Source: Pseudomonas ceruminis
GTDB lineage: Bacteria > Pseudomonadota > Gammaproteobacteria > Pseudomonadales > Pseudomonadaceae
Direction: 5' to 3'
DNA length: 64,000 nt
NCBI RefSeq assembly: GCF_021602025.1
Contig: NZ_BQHW01000002.1
Location: 310,001 to 374,000 of the forward strand
This document shows positions 17,731-26,079 of this stretch, one piece after another (the stretch's first letter is position 1; each line of letters begins with the position of its first letter). The translations under genes and the position numbers were made by a program. The notes under the pieces were generated by a model. It saw nothing but the letters and a program-made list of their open reading frames with translations, had not been told where the DNA came from and ran no database searches.

Positions 17731-17778
17731 TGTCGAGTTTCCTTGCTGTGTTGGCGAACCACCGGCAGCGAACGGCCA

Positions 17779-17808
17779 GGCCACGCGCGACATTAGCAGC
17801 CCGTGGCC
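17779..17808 (-). terminator. Weak hairpin after the D-2-hydroxyacid dehydrogenase gene
   Basis: A 7-base inverted repeat (GGCCACG / CGTGGCC) with a 16-base loop lies in the 101-base gap before the PucR gene. There is no T tract. It could limit read-through, but the evidence is slight. Confidence 0.3.
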
Positions 17809-17831
17809 GATGCGTGTATGCCGCCTGCAGC

Positions 17832-20738
17832 CTACCCGAGTATTTTTGCCAGGTACTCAGCCAGGTGCAGGGGTTCACGCCCGCTGACGTTGCGGATCTG
17901 CCCACGGCAGCTGAACCCGTCCGCCACCACCGCAGCCTCCTGCGGAATCTGGTCGATGCACGGCTTGAACGCCTGCTCGCCAATGACCTTGGCAATGGGC
18001 GCGGTCTTGCTGTGATAGGCATAGGCGCCTGCCACCCCGCAGCAACCGGCCTGAATCACCTGCCCTTTGCCGCCAAGCTTCTCCAGCACGCCCTGTTCTG
18101 CCGCCATCCCGCCACAGGCTTTCTGGTGGCAATGGCCGTGGATGCGCACATCCTCGTTGATCGCCGGCAGTTGCAGGCCGCGGCTGCGGATGAACTCGCT
18201 GAGGGTCATGATGGATTTTTCCAGCTGCTTGGCCCGCGGGTCGTGCGGGAACAGGCCTGGCATCTCATCGCGGAACACCGAGAGGCAACTGGGCTCGAGC
18301 ACCAGCACCGGCATACCCTCTTCCAACACCGGCGCAAGCTGCTCGAGGATTTGCGTCAGGTTGGCCTTGGCTTGGTCGACCATCCCCACATCGTAATACG
18401 GGCGGCCGCAGCAAACGTGGCGCTTCATCAGTTTCACGCGCAAGCCTAACAGCTCCAGCACCTGCACGCCGGCTTCGAGCACCTTGGGCGTGAACCCGTT
18501 GTTGAAGCTGTCCACCCACAACAGCACCTCACGCCCACTGTGGCGGTCGCTTTCCTTGAGCAAGCGTTTGGCGGTGGTGCCGGCGCGGAAACTCTGCGAG
18601 GCAATCTTCGGGAACCGGGCGTGCCTGGCCAGGCCGAACCAGGCGCCCGCGGTGCGGACCAACGGGTTGCCCATGGCGTAGTTGAGCACTGGCGACAGCT
18701 TGGTGGCATGGGGCAGCCACTCGCCGATGCGGCCGATCATGGCATCCATCACCGGGCGGCGTTTATCGGCGTAATAGCGGCTGAGAAACTCGGTCTTGTA
18801 GCGCGCGATGTTCACGTTGGTCGGGCAGTCGGTCTTGCACCCCTTGCAACTCAGGCACAGGTCCAGCGAATCCTTGACCTGCTCGTTCTGCCAACCGTCC
18901 TCGATGACCTCCCCCTTGAGCAGCTCGAAGAACAGCCGGGCGCGACCACGGGTCGAGTACTTTTCTTCGCGGGTGGCGCGAAAGCTTGGGCACATGGTGC
19001 CTCCGTCCAACGAACGGCACTTGCCCATGCCGATGCAGCGCTCCGCCTCGCGTGCCAGCCCCTGGCTGCCCAGGCGGGCATCGTAGGTGAAGGCGCTCTG
19101 CACCGCTGGACGACTGTAGCCAGGCCCCATGCGCAGGTTGGCATCGACAGGCATCGCGTGGATCAACTTGCCTGGGTTCATGCGGTTAAGCGGGTCCCAG
19201 ATGGCCTTGAACTCGGCAAAGGCCTGCATGATCGCCTGGGAATACATGATGGGCAGGTACTCCCCCTTGGCCTGGCCGTCGCCATGCTCGCCCGACAGCG
19301 AGCCGCCATAGCGCACCACCAGGTGCGCAGCCTCCTCGAGAAAGGCGCGCCAATTGCGTACACCGCTGTCGGACTTCAGGTCGAAGGTGATCCGTGAGTG
19401 GATGCAACCATCTCCGAAATGCCCGTAGAGGTTGGTCTTGTAGCCGTAACGCCCGACCAGTTGCTTGAACTCGCGAAGGTACTTGCCCAGGTGTTCCGGC
19501 TCGACCGCCGCGTCTTCCCAGCCCACCACCGGGTCCGGTTCGTTGGGGTCCAGGCCCAGCGAGGTCGCCGAAGCGCCGGTTTCACGAATGGTCCAGATGC
19601 GGTTCATCAGGCCTTTGTCTGTCACCAGCCGTGCACTCGGCCGCCCCGGCAATTGCGGCGCGATGGCCACGGCCCGCTGCGCCAGTGCGGTGGCCTCCTC
19701 GGTGGACAGCGCACCGAATTCGATCATCAGCCAGGCGTTGCCTGCCGGCAGCTGCGCGATATCGGCAAGCTTCATGCCGCGTGCCTTGAGCCCGCCGATG
19801 ATGCCATCGTCCAACCCCTCCATGGCAATCGGGCCCAGCGGCAGCAACTGTGGCACCGAGTCGGCGGCGTAGTAGATTTCCTCATAGCCCAGCACAACCA
19901 GTACCCGGTGCGTGGGGTTCTTCACCAACAGCGTCTCGGCCTGCAGGATAGTGACACAGGTTCCCTCCACCCCCACCAGCGCCCGGGCGATGTTAAAGCC
20001 GTTTTCCGGCAGCAACTGGTCGAGGTTGTACCCTGATACGCGACGTTTGAGCTTGGGGAAACCCCGGCGGATCTCGTCTTCATGGCGGTCGACCAGGTCC
20101 TTCAAGGCCTGGACGATCTCCGCCCGCCGGCCACCGGCCTGCAGGTGCTCCTGCAGCGCCGCGTCATCCGTGGGGCCAACCCAGAAGCGCTCGCCATCGT
20201 AGGTCAGCACCTCAAGCCGCTCGACGTTCTCCACAGTTTTGCCGGCCATGACCGAGTGGGCGCCACATGAGTTGTTGCCGATCATTCCACCCAGGGTGCA
20301 GCGGCTATGGGTGGCCGGGTCCGGGCCGAAGGTCAGGCCAACCTTGGCCGCTTCATCCTTGAGCTGGTCGCAGATGACCCCGGGCTCTACCCGCGCAATA
20401 CGGCGTTCGACATCGATGTGGCCGATCGCATGCAGGTATTTGGAGGCATCGATCACCACGGCAGCGTTCACCGCCTGCCCGCACATGGATGTCCCGGCCC
20501 CGCGGGGCAGGATCGGCAGGCCCGCCGCCTTGCACAGGTTGACGGTGGTGACGATGTCCTCGAGCGTCCTGGGTATCACCACGCCGATCGGCAATTGCCG
20601 ATAGTTCGAAGCCTCGCAAGCGTAAAGCGCGCGCGACGCTGCGTCGAACCTGATCTCGGCGCTGGTCTGCGCTGCCAGCTTCTCGCGCAGACTGAGCAAG
20701 ACGTTCAAGTCAAAGGGGATAGGCGTGTTCTGGGTCAT
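17832..20738 (-). CDS. FAD-linked D-2-hydroxyacid dehydrogenase with C-terminal Fe-S/CCG domains (YdiJ/GlcD-like fusion)
   Basis: A 968-residue single-chain respiratory dehydrogenase. An FAD_binding_4 domain (about residues 40-260; RGAGTSMCGQA, GNNSCGAHSVMAGKTVEN) is followed by an FAD-oxidase C domain (about 270-550). Two Fe-S motifs follow (CIGMGKC near 573; LSCKGCKTDCP near 629), then CCG-type cysteine repeats (VCCGRPYYD; GHCHQKACGG; AGCCGVAGAYAYH). E. coli YdiJ has this layout and oxidises D-2-hydroxyglutarate; D-lactate and glycolate enzymes are relatives. It passes electrons to quinones or a flavoprotein. It lies upstream of and codirectional with pucR/gabTD. A link to the 2-oxoglutarate used by GabT is possible but unproved. 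Confidence 0.9.
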   Translation of the reverse strand: MTQNTPIPFDLNVLLSLREKLAAQTSAEIRFDAASRALYACEASNYRQLPIGVVIPRTLEDIVTTVNLCKAAGLPILPRGAGTSMCGQAVNAAVVIDASKYLHAIGHIDVERRIARVEPGVICDQLKDEAAKVGLTFGPDPATHSRCTLGGMIGNNSCGAHSVMAGKTVENVERLEVLTYDGERFWVGPTDDAALQEHLQAGGRRAEIVQALKDLVDRHEDEIRRGFPKLKRRVSGYNLDQLLPENGFNIARALVGVEGTCVTILQAETLLVKNPTHRVLVVLGYEEIYYAADSVPQLLPLGPIAMEGLDDGIIGGLKARGMKLADIAQLPAGNAWLMIEFGALSTEEATALAQRAVAIAPQLPGRPSARLVTDKGLMNRIWTIRETGASATSLGLDPNEPDPVVGWEDAAVEPEHLGKYLREFKQLVGRYGYKTNLYGHFGDGCIHSRITFDLKSDSGVRNWRAFLEEAAHLVVRYGGSLSGEHGDGQAKGEYLPIMYSQAIMQAFAEFKAIWDPLNRMNPGKLIHAMPVDANLRMGPGYSRPAVQSAFTYDARLGSQGLAREAERCIGMGKCRSLDGGTMCPSFRATREEKYSTRGRARLFFELLKGEVIEDGWQNEQVKDSLDLCLSCKGCKTDCPTNVNIARYKTEFLSRYYADKRRPVMDAMIGRIGEWLPHATKLSPVLNYAMGNPLVRTAGAWFGLARHARFPKIASQSFRAGTTAKRLLKESDRHSGREVLLWVDSFNNGFTPKVLEAGVQVLELLGLRVKLMKRHVCCGRPYYDVGMVDQAKANLTQILEQLAPVLEEGMPVLVLEPSCLSVFRDEMPGLFPHDPRAKQLEKSIMTLSEFIRSRGLQLPAINEDVRIHGHCHQKACGGMAAEQGVLEKLGGKGQVIQAGCCGVAGAYAYHSKTAPIAKVIGEQAFKPCIDQIPQEAAVVADGFSCRGQIRNVSGREPLHLAEYLAKILG

Positions 20739-21042
20739 GGAGCGAAACCTTCTCGATCATCGGCACGGTCGCGTCTTGTGTTGTCGTCCGCAGACAGACA
20801 GCGGCGCAGTGCCGGTACTGTAGGGGGCACCTGCCCTGCGCTCTACGTATGCCAAGAAGGAACAATCATGCCGTTCCACCTACGTGCGGTAGGAGGTTAC
20901 CGCCCATCCTGCATGAGGGTTTAAACCGCGACGGCCTGGGCACGCGAGGCATGCCTGGCCGCTGCGGGCAGCCCGTGCAGACTGAACCCTCACCGCCCCC
21001 TCCAAGTCCCACGTCTGAACACCAACCCACGGGGCATGTTTG
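20739..21042. other. Divergent intergenic region
   Basis: A 304-base gap between the D-2-hydroxyacid dehydrogenase gene (leftward) and a small membrane protein gene (rightward). It should hold both promoters, but I see no near-consensus boxes. It contains an 18-codon open frame with a good ribosome site (20868-20924), listed separately. Confidence 0.5.
20868..20924 (+). CDS. Possible 18-residue small protein or leader peptide
   Basis: ATG 20868 is preceded by AAGGA at an ideal 7-base spacing and runs 18 codons to TAA, giving MPFHLRAVGGYRPSCMRV. The ribosome site is better than that of several larger genes here. It lies 118 bases before the small membrane protein gene in the same direction, so it could be a leader. 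There is no known homologue I recognise, and chance is a real alternative for so short a frame. Confidence 0.3.
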   Translation: MPFHLRAVGGYRPSCMRV

Positions 21043-21291
21043 ATGGAGTACTGGATCAAGTTGCTTGAATGGCCCGCCATGGCCTTGACCGTCCTGGCGG
21101 CATGGTGCATCGGCTCAAGCCGCCCCGGCCGGCGCAAAGTAGGTTTCTGCTGCTTCATCGCCAGCAACCTGCTGTGGTCGGTCTGGGGCTGGCAGGCCCA
21201 GGCCTGGGCCTTGATCATCCTGCAGATCTGTCTGTGCGCCATGAACCTGCGCGGTTGGAAGAAGAACACCTCGATGGAGCCCGGGCGGTAG
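21043..21291 (+). CDS. Small membrane protein of unknown function
   Basis: An 82-residue, mostly hydrophobic protein with about three membrane segments (roughly residues 8-22, 33-50 and 52-70) and a basic tail RGWKKN. Tryptophans cluster in LLWSVWGWQAQAWAL. The pattern resembles small bacterial inner-membrane proteins related to PnuC/YgjV, but I cannot name it with confidence. The start is ATG 21043; a nearby ATG at 21036 is out of frame and TTG 21040 lacks a ribosome site. The 3' end forms part of a hairpin shared with the convergent gene at 21315. Confidence 0.7.
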   Translation: MEYWIKLLEWPAMALTVLAAWCIGSSRPGRRKVGFCCFIASNLLWSVWGWQAQAWALIILQICLCAMNLRGWKKNTSMEPGR

Positions 21292-21310
21292 CCGCAGCGA
21301 AGCCCGGGCT
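21278..21310. terminator. Bidirectional hairpin between convergent small genes
   Basis: AGCCCGGGC (21278-21286) and GCCCGGGCT (21302-21310) form a perfect 9-base stem with a 15-base loop. It spans the stop of the small membrane protein gene and the gap before the convergent stop at 21315. Confidence 0.6.
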
Positions 21311-21314
21311 TGCT

Positions 21315-21539
21315 TCAGCGGCGGGCTTTCTGTTCTACATCGGCAAGCGTGCGTTCGATCTTGCGCGCTTGTGCTTCCTGCTCCTTGATCGAGGTGGGAG
21401 TGATTACCTTGTCCACGGCCTCGGTGTCCGGGTCTGGCCGCTCCAGTACCGGGTCTGGCGAAGCCTCGCCTTGCTGGGCCTGCTCCGACGAAATCGGCCG
21501 CGGGACCTTGTCTGCGGGCTTAGGGTCAGGGTGCTTCAT
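21315..21539 (-). CDS. Small hydrophilic protein of unknown function
   Basis: A 74-residue protein, rich in Pro, Asp, Glu, Lys and Gln, with no membrane segment. The first half is proline-rich (MKHPDPKPADKVPRP) and the last 25 residues are a likely helix (EQEAQARKIERTLADVEQ). AAGGAG 7 bases before ATG 21539 is a strong ribosome site and decides the start over a longer upstream reading. It is probably cytosolic and disordered in part. I do not recognise the family. An AAACTTTCC box about 60 bases upstream resembles the stress-type boxes elsewhere in the window. Confidence 0.75.
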   Translation of the reverse strand: MKHPDPKPADKVPRPISSEQAQQGEASPDPVLERPDPDTEAVDKVITPTSIKEQEAQARKIERTLADVEQKARR

Positions 21540-21669
21540 GGTGTTCTCCTTGCGTGATTGCCTGTCTTTCAGAAGAACCTGGCGGCGCCGGAAAGTTTGA
21601 TCCGATTGGGCCAATACCCCGCATGCTGAGCCTTGGCAGCCACTTGTCCCCGGCGTCAGCAGAAACGCT

Positions 21670-21697
21670 GAACGTTTCAAGCAAGGCTCACGTCGGA
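21670..21697 (+). promoter_or_regulatory. Possible AlgU (ECF sigma)-type promoter of the aldehyde oxidase operon
   Basis: GAACGT (21670-21675) is followed after 17 bases by TCGGA (21693-21697), close to the AlgU/sigmaE pattern GAACTT, 16-17 bases, TCTGA. It ends about 48 bases before the first gene's ATG. This is pattern matching only. Confidence 0.35.
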
Positions 21698-21745
21698 GAA
21701 CAAAGACGCAGCCCACTGCGCATACCCTAACCGTGAGGACCTCCC

Positions 21746-22273
21746 ATGAGCGCACATTCCCTCAAGGGCCACGAAGCGCATGCCATACGCCTTACACTCA
21801 ACGGCCAGAACAGGTCGGTTCAGGTCCACCCCTGGACCACCTTGCTCGACCTGTTGCGTGACCAACTGGACCTGATCGGCACCAAGAAAGGCTGCGATCA
21901 TGGCCAATGCGGTGCCTGCACGGTGCTGCGCGACGGCAAGCGCATCAACGCCTGCCTGACACTGGCCGTGATGTGCGACGGTGCCGCGCTGGTCACGGTC
22001 GAAGGGCTGGCCAACGGCGACGAACTGCATCCCATGCAGCGCGCCTTCATTACCCACGATGCGTTCCAGTGTGGCTACTGCACCCCCGGGCAGCTCTGTT
22101 CGGCAGTCGGACTGGCGCGTGAAGGCCGTGCCGACTGCCCACAAGCCATTCGCGAGATGATGAGCGGTAACCTGTGCCGCTGCGGTGCCTACAGCAACAT
22201 TCTTGCCGCAGTGGAAGAAGCCCTGCCCCTGACGCGCGCCCAGATCGATGCCGAACGAGGACCGCGCACATGA
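21746..22273 (+). CDS. Aldehyde/xanthine oxidase-type (2Fe-2S) small subunit (PaoA/YagT-like)
   Basis: A 175-residue subunit with two [2Fe-2S] clusters: a ferredoxin-type set near residue 50 (GCDHGQCGACTVL plus a later Cys in NACLTL) and a C-terminal set (CGYCTPGQ near 112; GNLCRCGAY near 144). It relays electrons from the molybdenum site of the large subunit to FAD. E. coli PaoA carries a twin-arginine signal for the periplasm. No RR motif is visible here, so the complex is probably cytosolic. GAGGA about 7 bases before ATG 21746 supports the start. It overlaps the FAD subunit gene by 4 bases. Confidence 0.9.
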   Translation: MSAHSLKGHEAHAIRLTLNGQNRSVQVHPWTTLLDLLRDQLDLIGTKKGCDHGQCGACTVLRDGKRINACLTLAVMCDGAALVTVEGLANGDELHPMQRAFITHDAFQCGYCTPGQLCSAVGLAREGRADCPQAIREMMSGNLCRCGAYSNILAAVEEALPLTRAQIDAERGPRT

Positions 22274-23271
22274 CCCCCTTCAGCTATCACAAACCTGCAT
22301 CAATCACTGACGCGGTAAACCTGGCAGATCCGGCTTCGCGTTTCATCGCCGGGGGCACCAACTTGGTCGATTTGATGAAAGAGAACATCGTGCGGCCCGA
22401 GCGCCTGATCGATATCACCGGGCTTGGGTTGAACACTGTGGAGCAAACGCCCAACGGCGGGCTACTGATTGGCGCACTGGTGAGCAATGCCGACCTGGCC
22501 TGGCACCCGCTGATCGAACAGGGTTACCCGCTGCTGTCCCAGGCGATCCTGGCGGGGGCGTCACCGCAGTTGAGGAACATGGCCAGCACCGGCGGCAACC
22601 TGCTGCAGCGCACTCGCTGCTACTACTTCTATGACACCGGGGTACCCTGCAACAAGCGCGAACCCGGCAGCGGGTGCCCTGCCCGCGCAGGCCTGAATCG
22701 CATTCACGCCATTCTCGGCGCCAGCGACAGCTGCGTCGCAACCCACCCTTCGGACATGTGCGTTGCCTTGGCGGCGTTGGAGGCGGTGGTCCACGTGCAG
22801 GGTCGGGCGGGTAAACGGTGTATCCCCTTCGCCGACTTCCATCGCCTTCCCTACGACACACCGGAGCGCGACAACCAACTGGCAACTGATGAACTGATCA
22901 CCGCCATCGAATTGCCGCCGCCTGAATTCGCCCAGCATTACTGCTACCTGAAAATTCGCGACCGTGCTTCCTACGCCTTCGCCTTGGTCTCGGTGGCGGC
23001 GGCCTTGAAGCTAGAGGGCGACCTGATCGTCGACGCTCGTCTGGCACTGGGCGGTGTCGCGCACAAGCCCTGGCGTGACCCGGCCGTGGAATTGACCTTG
23101 AAAGGCCAGAAGGTGGCCCCTGAGCTGTTCGCGCGGGCGGCTGAACACATGCTGAAAGGGGCGCAGCCCCTGAGCCAAAACGCTTTCAAGGTAACCCTCG
23201 GCCGTCGAGCCATCGTGCGCGCCCTGAGTGACGCCGCGTTCGGCACCCGCCCCGCAAGGACGACACCATGA
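22270..23271 (+). CDS. Aldehyde/xanthine oxidase-type FAD-binding subunit (PaoB/YagS-like)
   Basis: A 333-residue FAD_binding_5/CO_deh_flav_C protein. FIAGGTNLVDLMKENI near residue 20 and GGNLLQRTRCYYFYD near residue 115 bind FAD. The stretch RCYYFYD-VPCNKREPGSGCPA contains the cysteines that hold an extra [4Fe-4S] cluster in E. coli PaoB, so this subunit is of the PaoB type rather than the plain xanthine dehydrogenase type. ATG 22270 overlaps the previous stop (ATGA), and the stop overlaps the large-subunit start. It passes electrons from the small subunit to the final acceptor. Confidence 0.9.
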   Translation: MTPFSYHKPASITDAVNLADPASRFIAGGTNLVDLMKENIVRPERLIDITGLGLNTVEQTPNGGLLIGALVSNADLAWHPLIEQGYPLLSQAILAGASPQLRNMASTGGNLLQRTRCYYFYDTGVPCNKREPGSGCPARAGLNRIHAILGASDSCVATHPSDMCVALAALEAVVHVQGRAGKRCIPFADFHRLPYDTPERDNQLATDELITAIELPPPEFAQHYCYLKIRDRASYAFALVSVAAALKLEGDLIVDARLALGGVAHKPWRDPAVELTLKGQKVAPELFARAAEHMLKGAQPLSQNAFKVTLGRRAIVRALSDAAFGTRPARTTP

Positions 23272-25469
23272 GCCAGATCAACCCCGTTGTCGGCACACCG
23301 CTCGACCGTGTGGACGGTGTAGCGAAGGTTACTGGTACAGCGCGATACGCCGGTGAGTACCCACAGGACGGTTTGCTTTACGCCAGCGTCGTATCGAGCA
23401 CCGTTGCGTGCGGTCGTGTGCTGCGCATCGACAGCACCCGGGCGCTGCAGGTGCCCGGTGTGGTCTGTGTGCTGGACCACAACCATCGCCCGCGGATTTC
23501 CAGTTATGACGACGACTACAGCGACGCCGACTCCGCAGAAGGCGCGCCCTTTCGCCCCTTGTTCAATGACCGTGTCCTGTACAGCGGCCAGCCCTTGGCG
23601 CTGGTGGTCGCCGAAAGCCTGGAGCTGGCACGGTACGCCGGCTCGCTGATCCACATCGAATACCACACGCAGCCCCACCAGACCGACCTGCTTGCCGTGC
23701 TGGAACAGGCCTATCCGGCGCCTGCGCAGACGCCTGAACCGCGTGGCGACTTCGCGGGGCAGTTCGCCAATGCGCCAATCACGGTCGATGCGACGTATAC
23801 AACGCCCAATGAGCATCACAACCCGATGGAGCCCCATGCCTCGACGGTGTTCTACAAGGTGGACGGTACCCTGGAGATTCATGACAAAACTCAGGGTACG
23901 CAGAACTGTCAGGACTACCTGCACAAGGTATTTGGCTTGCCCAAGGACAAAATCCGGGTACTGGCAGCCTTTGTCGGCGGCGCCTTCGGCTCGGGCTTGC
24001 GCCCGCAGTACCAGTTGCCGCTGGCGGTCATGGCGGCATTGCACCTGCAACGCTCGGTGCGCCTCACCCTGACCCGCCAGCAGATGTTCACCTTTGGCTA
24101 CCGGCCCCACACCCAGCAACGGCTGCGCCTGGGCGCAGCTGCAGATGGCCGGCTGCTGGCCATGGCGCACGACGCCATCGGCCAGACCTCACGTTTCGAG
24201 GGTTTCACCGAGCACCTGGTGGAGTGGAGCGGCATGCTGTACCAGTGCGACAACGTTGCATTGAGCTATCGGCTGGCAGCGCTGGACGTGTATACCCCGT
24301 TGGACATGCGCGCACCGGGGGCCGCCTCCGGCGTGATTGCCCTTGAGTGCGCCATGGACGAACTGGCCATCGCGGCGAACATCGACCCCCTGCAATTGCG
24401 CCGGCGCAATTTCGCCGCCAGCAATGGCAACGAAGGCAAGCCCTACTCCAGCAAGGAACTGTTGGCTTGTTACGACCAGGGTGCCGCGCGTTTCGGCTGG
24501 AGCAGCCGTGACCCTGCGCCACGCAGCCTGCGCAAAGGCAGGCAACTGGTTGGCTGGGGCATGGCGGGCGGCGTCTGGGAAGCGATGCAGATGAAGGCCA
24601 GCGCCAAGGCCAGCATCGATCAGCAGGGTCATGTGACCGTCAGCAGCGCCACGACCGACATAGGGACCGGGACCTACACCGTCATGACCCAGATTGCCGC
24701 CGACGCTGCCGGGGTGATGCCGCAGGACGTGACCTTCGTGCTGGGCGACTCGTCCCTGCCGACCGCGCCCCTGCAGGGTGGTTCGTTCACTGTGTCCTCG
24801 GTAGGCTCTGCGGTCCGTCAGGCCTGCCTGGTGCTGCGCACGAAAGTACTGGCGTTTGCCCGTCAGCGCTACCCCGAGATCGGCGCAACAGCGGCACAGG
24901 ACATCGCGTTCGGCGACGGTTACCTGCACGCTGGCGAGCACCGCTTCGCCATCGCCGACATCGTCGCCCAGGCCAGTGCAGGGGCGTTCGACGTGCAGAT
25001 CGATGCAGAACCGGGTGCCAGGCGTGCGCCCTTCGCCACCGCGACCCATTCGGCGGTGTTCGTCGAAGTGCAGGTCGATGAAGACCTGGGCACGATCAAG
25101 GTTACCCGGGTGCTCAGCGCGGTGGCGGCGGGACGTGTGGTCAACCCGAAAACCGCCCGCAGTCAGATCCTTGGAGGCGTGGTCTGGGGCCTGGGCATGG
25201 CACTGCACGAACAGACGCAGACCGATCATCGGCTGGGCCGTTTCCTCAACCATAACCTGGCGGAGTACCACATACCGGTGCAGGCGGACATTGCCGATAT
25301 CGAGGTGATCTTCGTCGACGAACCCGACGATATCGTCAACGACCTGGGCTCCAAGGGCGTTGGCGAAATCGGCATCGTCGGGGTGGCAGCCGCCGTGGCC
25401 AATGCCATCTACCATGCGACGGGCAAGCGGGTCAGGGAGTTTCCAATAACGCTCGACAAGGTGCTGTAG
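23268..25469 (+). CDS. Aldehyde oxidase-type molybdopterin-binding large subunit (PaoC/YagR-like)
   Basis: A 733-residue catalytic subunit that binds the molybdenum cofactor. The N-terminal part starts GTPLDRVDGVAKVTGTARYAGE; FVGGAFGSGLRPQYQ lies near residue 240; the C-terminal KGVGEIGIVGVAAAVANAI supplies the Glu that acts as base in the hydroxylase family. The enzyme would oxidise aldehydes, probably a range of aromatic and aliphatic ones, to carboxylic acids. A PaoD/XdhC-type cofactor-insertion chaperone is not present beside it, so maturation must be served elsewhere. It is the last gene of the three-gene operon. Confidence 0.9.
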   Translation: MSQINPVVGTPLDRVDGVAKVTGTARYAGEYPQDGLLYASVVSSTVACGRVLRIDSTRALQVPGVVCVLDHNHRPRISSYDDDYSDADSAEGAPFRPLFNDRVLYSGQPLALVVAESLELARYAGSLIHIEYHTQPHQTDLLAVLEQAYPAPAQTPEPRGDFAGQFANAPITVDATYTTPNEHHNPMEPHASTVFYKVDGTLEIHDKTQGTQNCQDYLHKVFGLPKDKIRVLAAFVGGAFGSGLRPQYQLPLAVMAALHLQRSVRLTLTRQQMFTFGYRPHTQQRLRLGAAADGRLLAMAHDAIGQTSRFEGFTEHLVEWSGMLYQCDNVALSYRLAALDVYTPLDMRAPGAASGVIALECAMDELAIAANIDPLQLRRRNFAASNGNEGKPYSSKELLACYDQGAARFGWSSRDPAPRSLRKGRQLVGWGMAGGVWEAMQMKASAKASIDQQGHVTVSSATTDIGTGTYTVMTQIAADAAGVMPQDVTFVLGDSSLPTAPLQGGSFTVSSVGSAVRQACLVLRTKVLAFARQRYPEIGATAAQDIAFGDGYLHAGEHRFAIADIVAQASAGAFDVQIDAEPGARRAPFATATHSAVFVEVQVDEDLGTIKVTRVLSAVAAGRVVNPKTARSQILGGVVWGLGMALHEQTQTDHRLGRFLNHNLAEYHIPVQADIADIEVIFVDEPDDIVNDLGSKGVGEIGIVGVAAAVANAIYHATGKRVREFPITLDKVL

Positions 25470-25493
25470 CCCGTACCAGCCATCACCCGTGTT

Positions 25494-25521
25494 GAACCCT
25501 TGCCCAAGCCGTCGACTCAAC
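25494..25521 (+). promoter_or_regulatory. Possible AlgU-type promoter of the hemerythrin gene
   Basis: GAACCC (25494-25499), then 17 bases, then TCAAC (25517-25521), ending 41 bases before the ATG. It has the spacing of the ECF motif seen before other stress genes here, but the -35 box deviates at two positions. Confidence 0.25.
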
Positions 25522-25562
25522 CCCAGGCAAGCCCAGTTCCAACCACCGCGATGAGGTGTTCC

Positions 25563-26027
25563 ATGAATGCTATCGATCTGCTGATTCAAGACCACAAGCT
25601 GGTGAAGAAGCTGCTGGAAGAACTCTCCGCCACCACCGAGCGCGCAGTGAAACGACGCACCGAGCTGCTGCAGCGCATCGAACAGGAGTTGCAGGTGCAC
25701 ACCGCGTTGGAGGAAGAAATCCTCTACCCGGCCATCAAACAGGCGGGAGGCAAGGAAGAAGCGAAGATGTATTACGAGGCCAAGGAAGAGCACCGCACCG
25801 TCGATTCGCTGGTATTGCCTGACCTGCTGCACACAGAGGCCGGTACGCTTGAGTTCGCCGGGCGCGTCAAGGTCATGAAAGAGTTGCTCGAGCACCATAT
25901 CGAAGAAGAGGAAGGCGAACTGTTCCCGACCGCGAAGAAGCTGCTGGGCAAAGAAGAGCTCGAACAGATGGGGCAAGCCATGCTGGCGCACAAGAAGATG
26001 CACAAGGGCGACCAGCGCGCCGCTTGA
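25563..26027 (+). CDS. Hemerythrin HHE domain protein
   Basis: A 154-residue, all-helical cytosolic protein. Iron-binding residues of the HHE domain are visible in order: DLLIQDHKLVKKLL (His near 11), HTALEEEILYP (His and Glu near 47-51), EEHRTVDSL (His near 78) and LLEHHIEEEEGELFP (His and Glu near 110-115). Such proteins bind a di-iron centre and oxygen or nitric oxide, or protect against oxidative stress. GAGGTG 5 bases before ATG 25563 sets the start. It stands alone between the aldehyde oxidase operon and a convergent DUF72 gene. Confidence 0.9.
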   Translation: MNAIDLLIQDHKLVKKLLEELSATTERAVKRRTELLQRIEQELQVHTALEEEILYPAIKQAGGKEEAKMYYEAKEEHRTVDSLVLPDLLHTEAGTLEFAGRVKVMKELLEHHIEEEEGELFPTAKKLLGKEELEQMGQAMLAHKKMHKGDQRAA

Positions 26028-26079
26028 CCAACACGTGCGCCCTGGGTGGCGCGCAACGCCTCCCACGGTGCTCACAATG

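Noticed and set aside
24189-26075. 628-codon minus-strand frame across the aldehyde oxidase large subunit and hemerythrin genes
   Set aside because: It spans two well-supported genes in antisense and has no recognisable motif or ribosome site.
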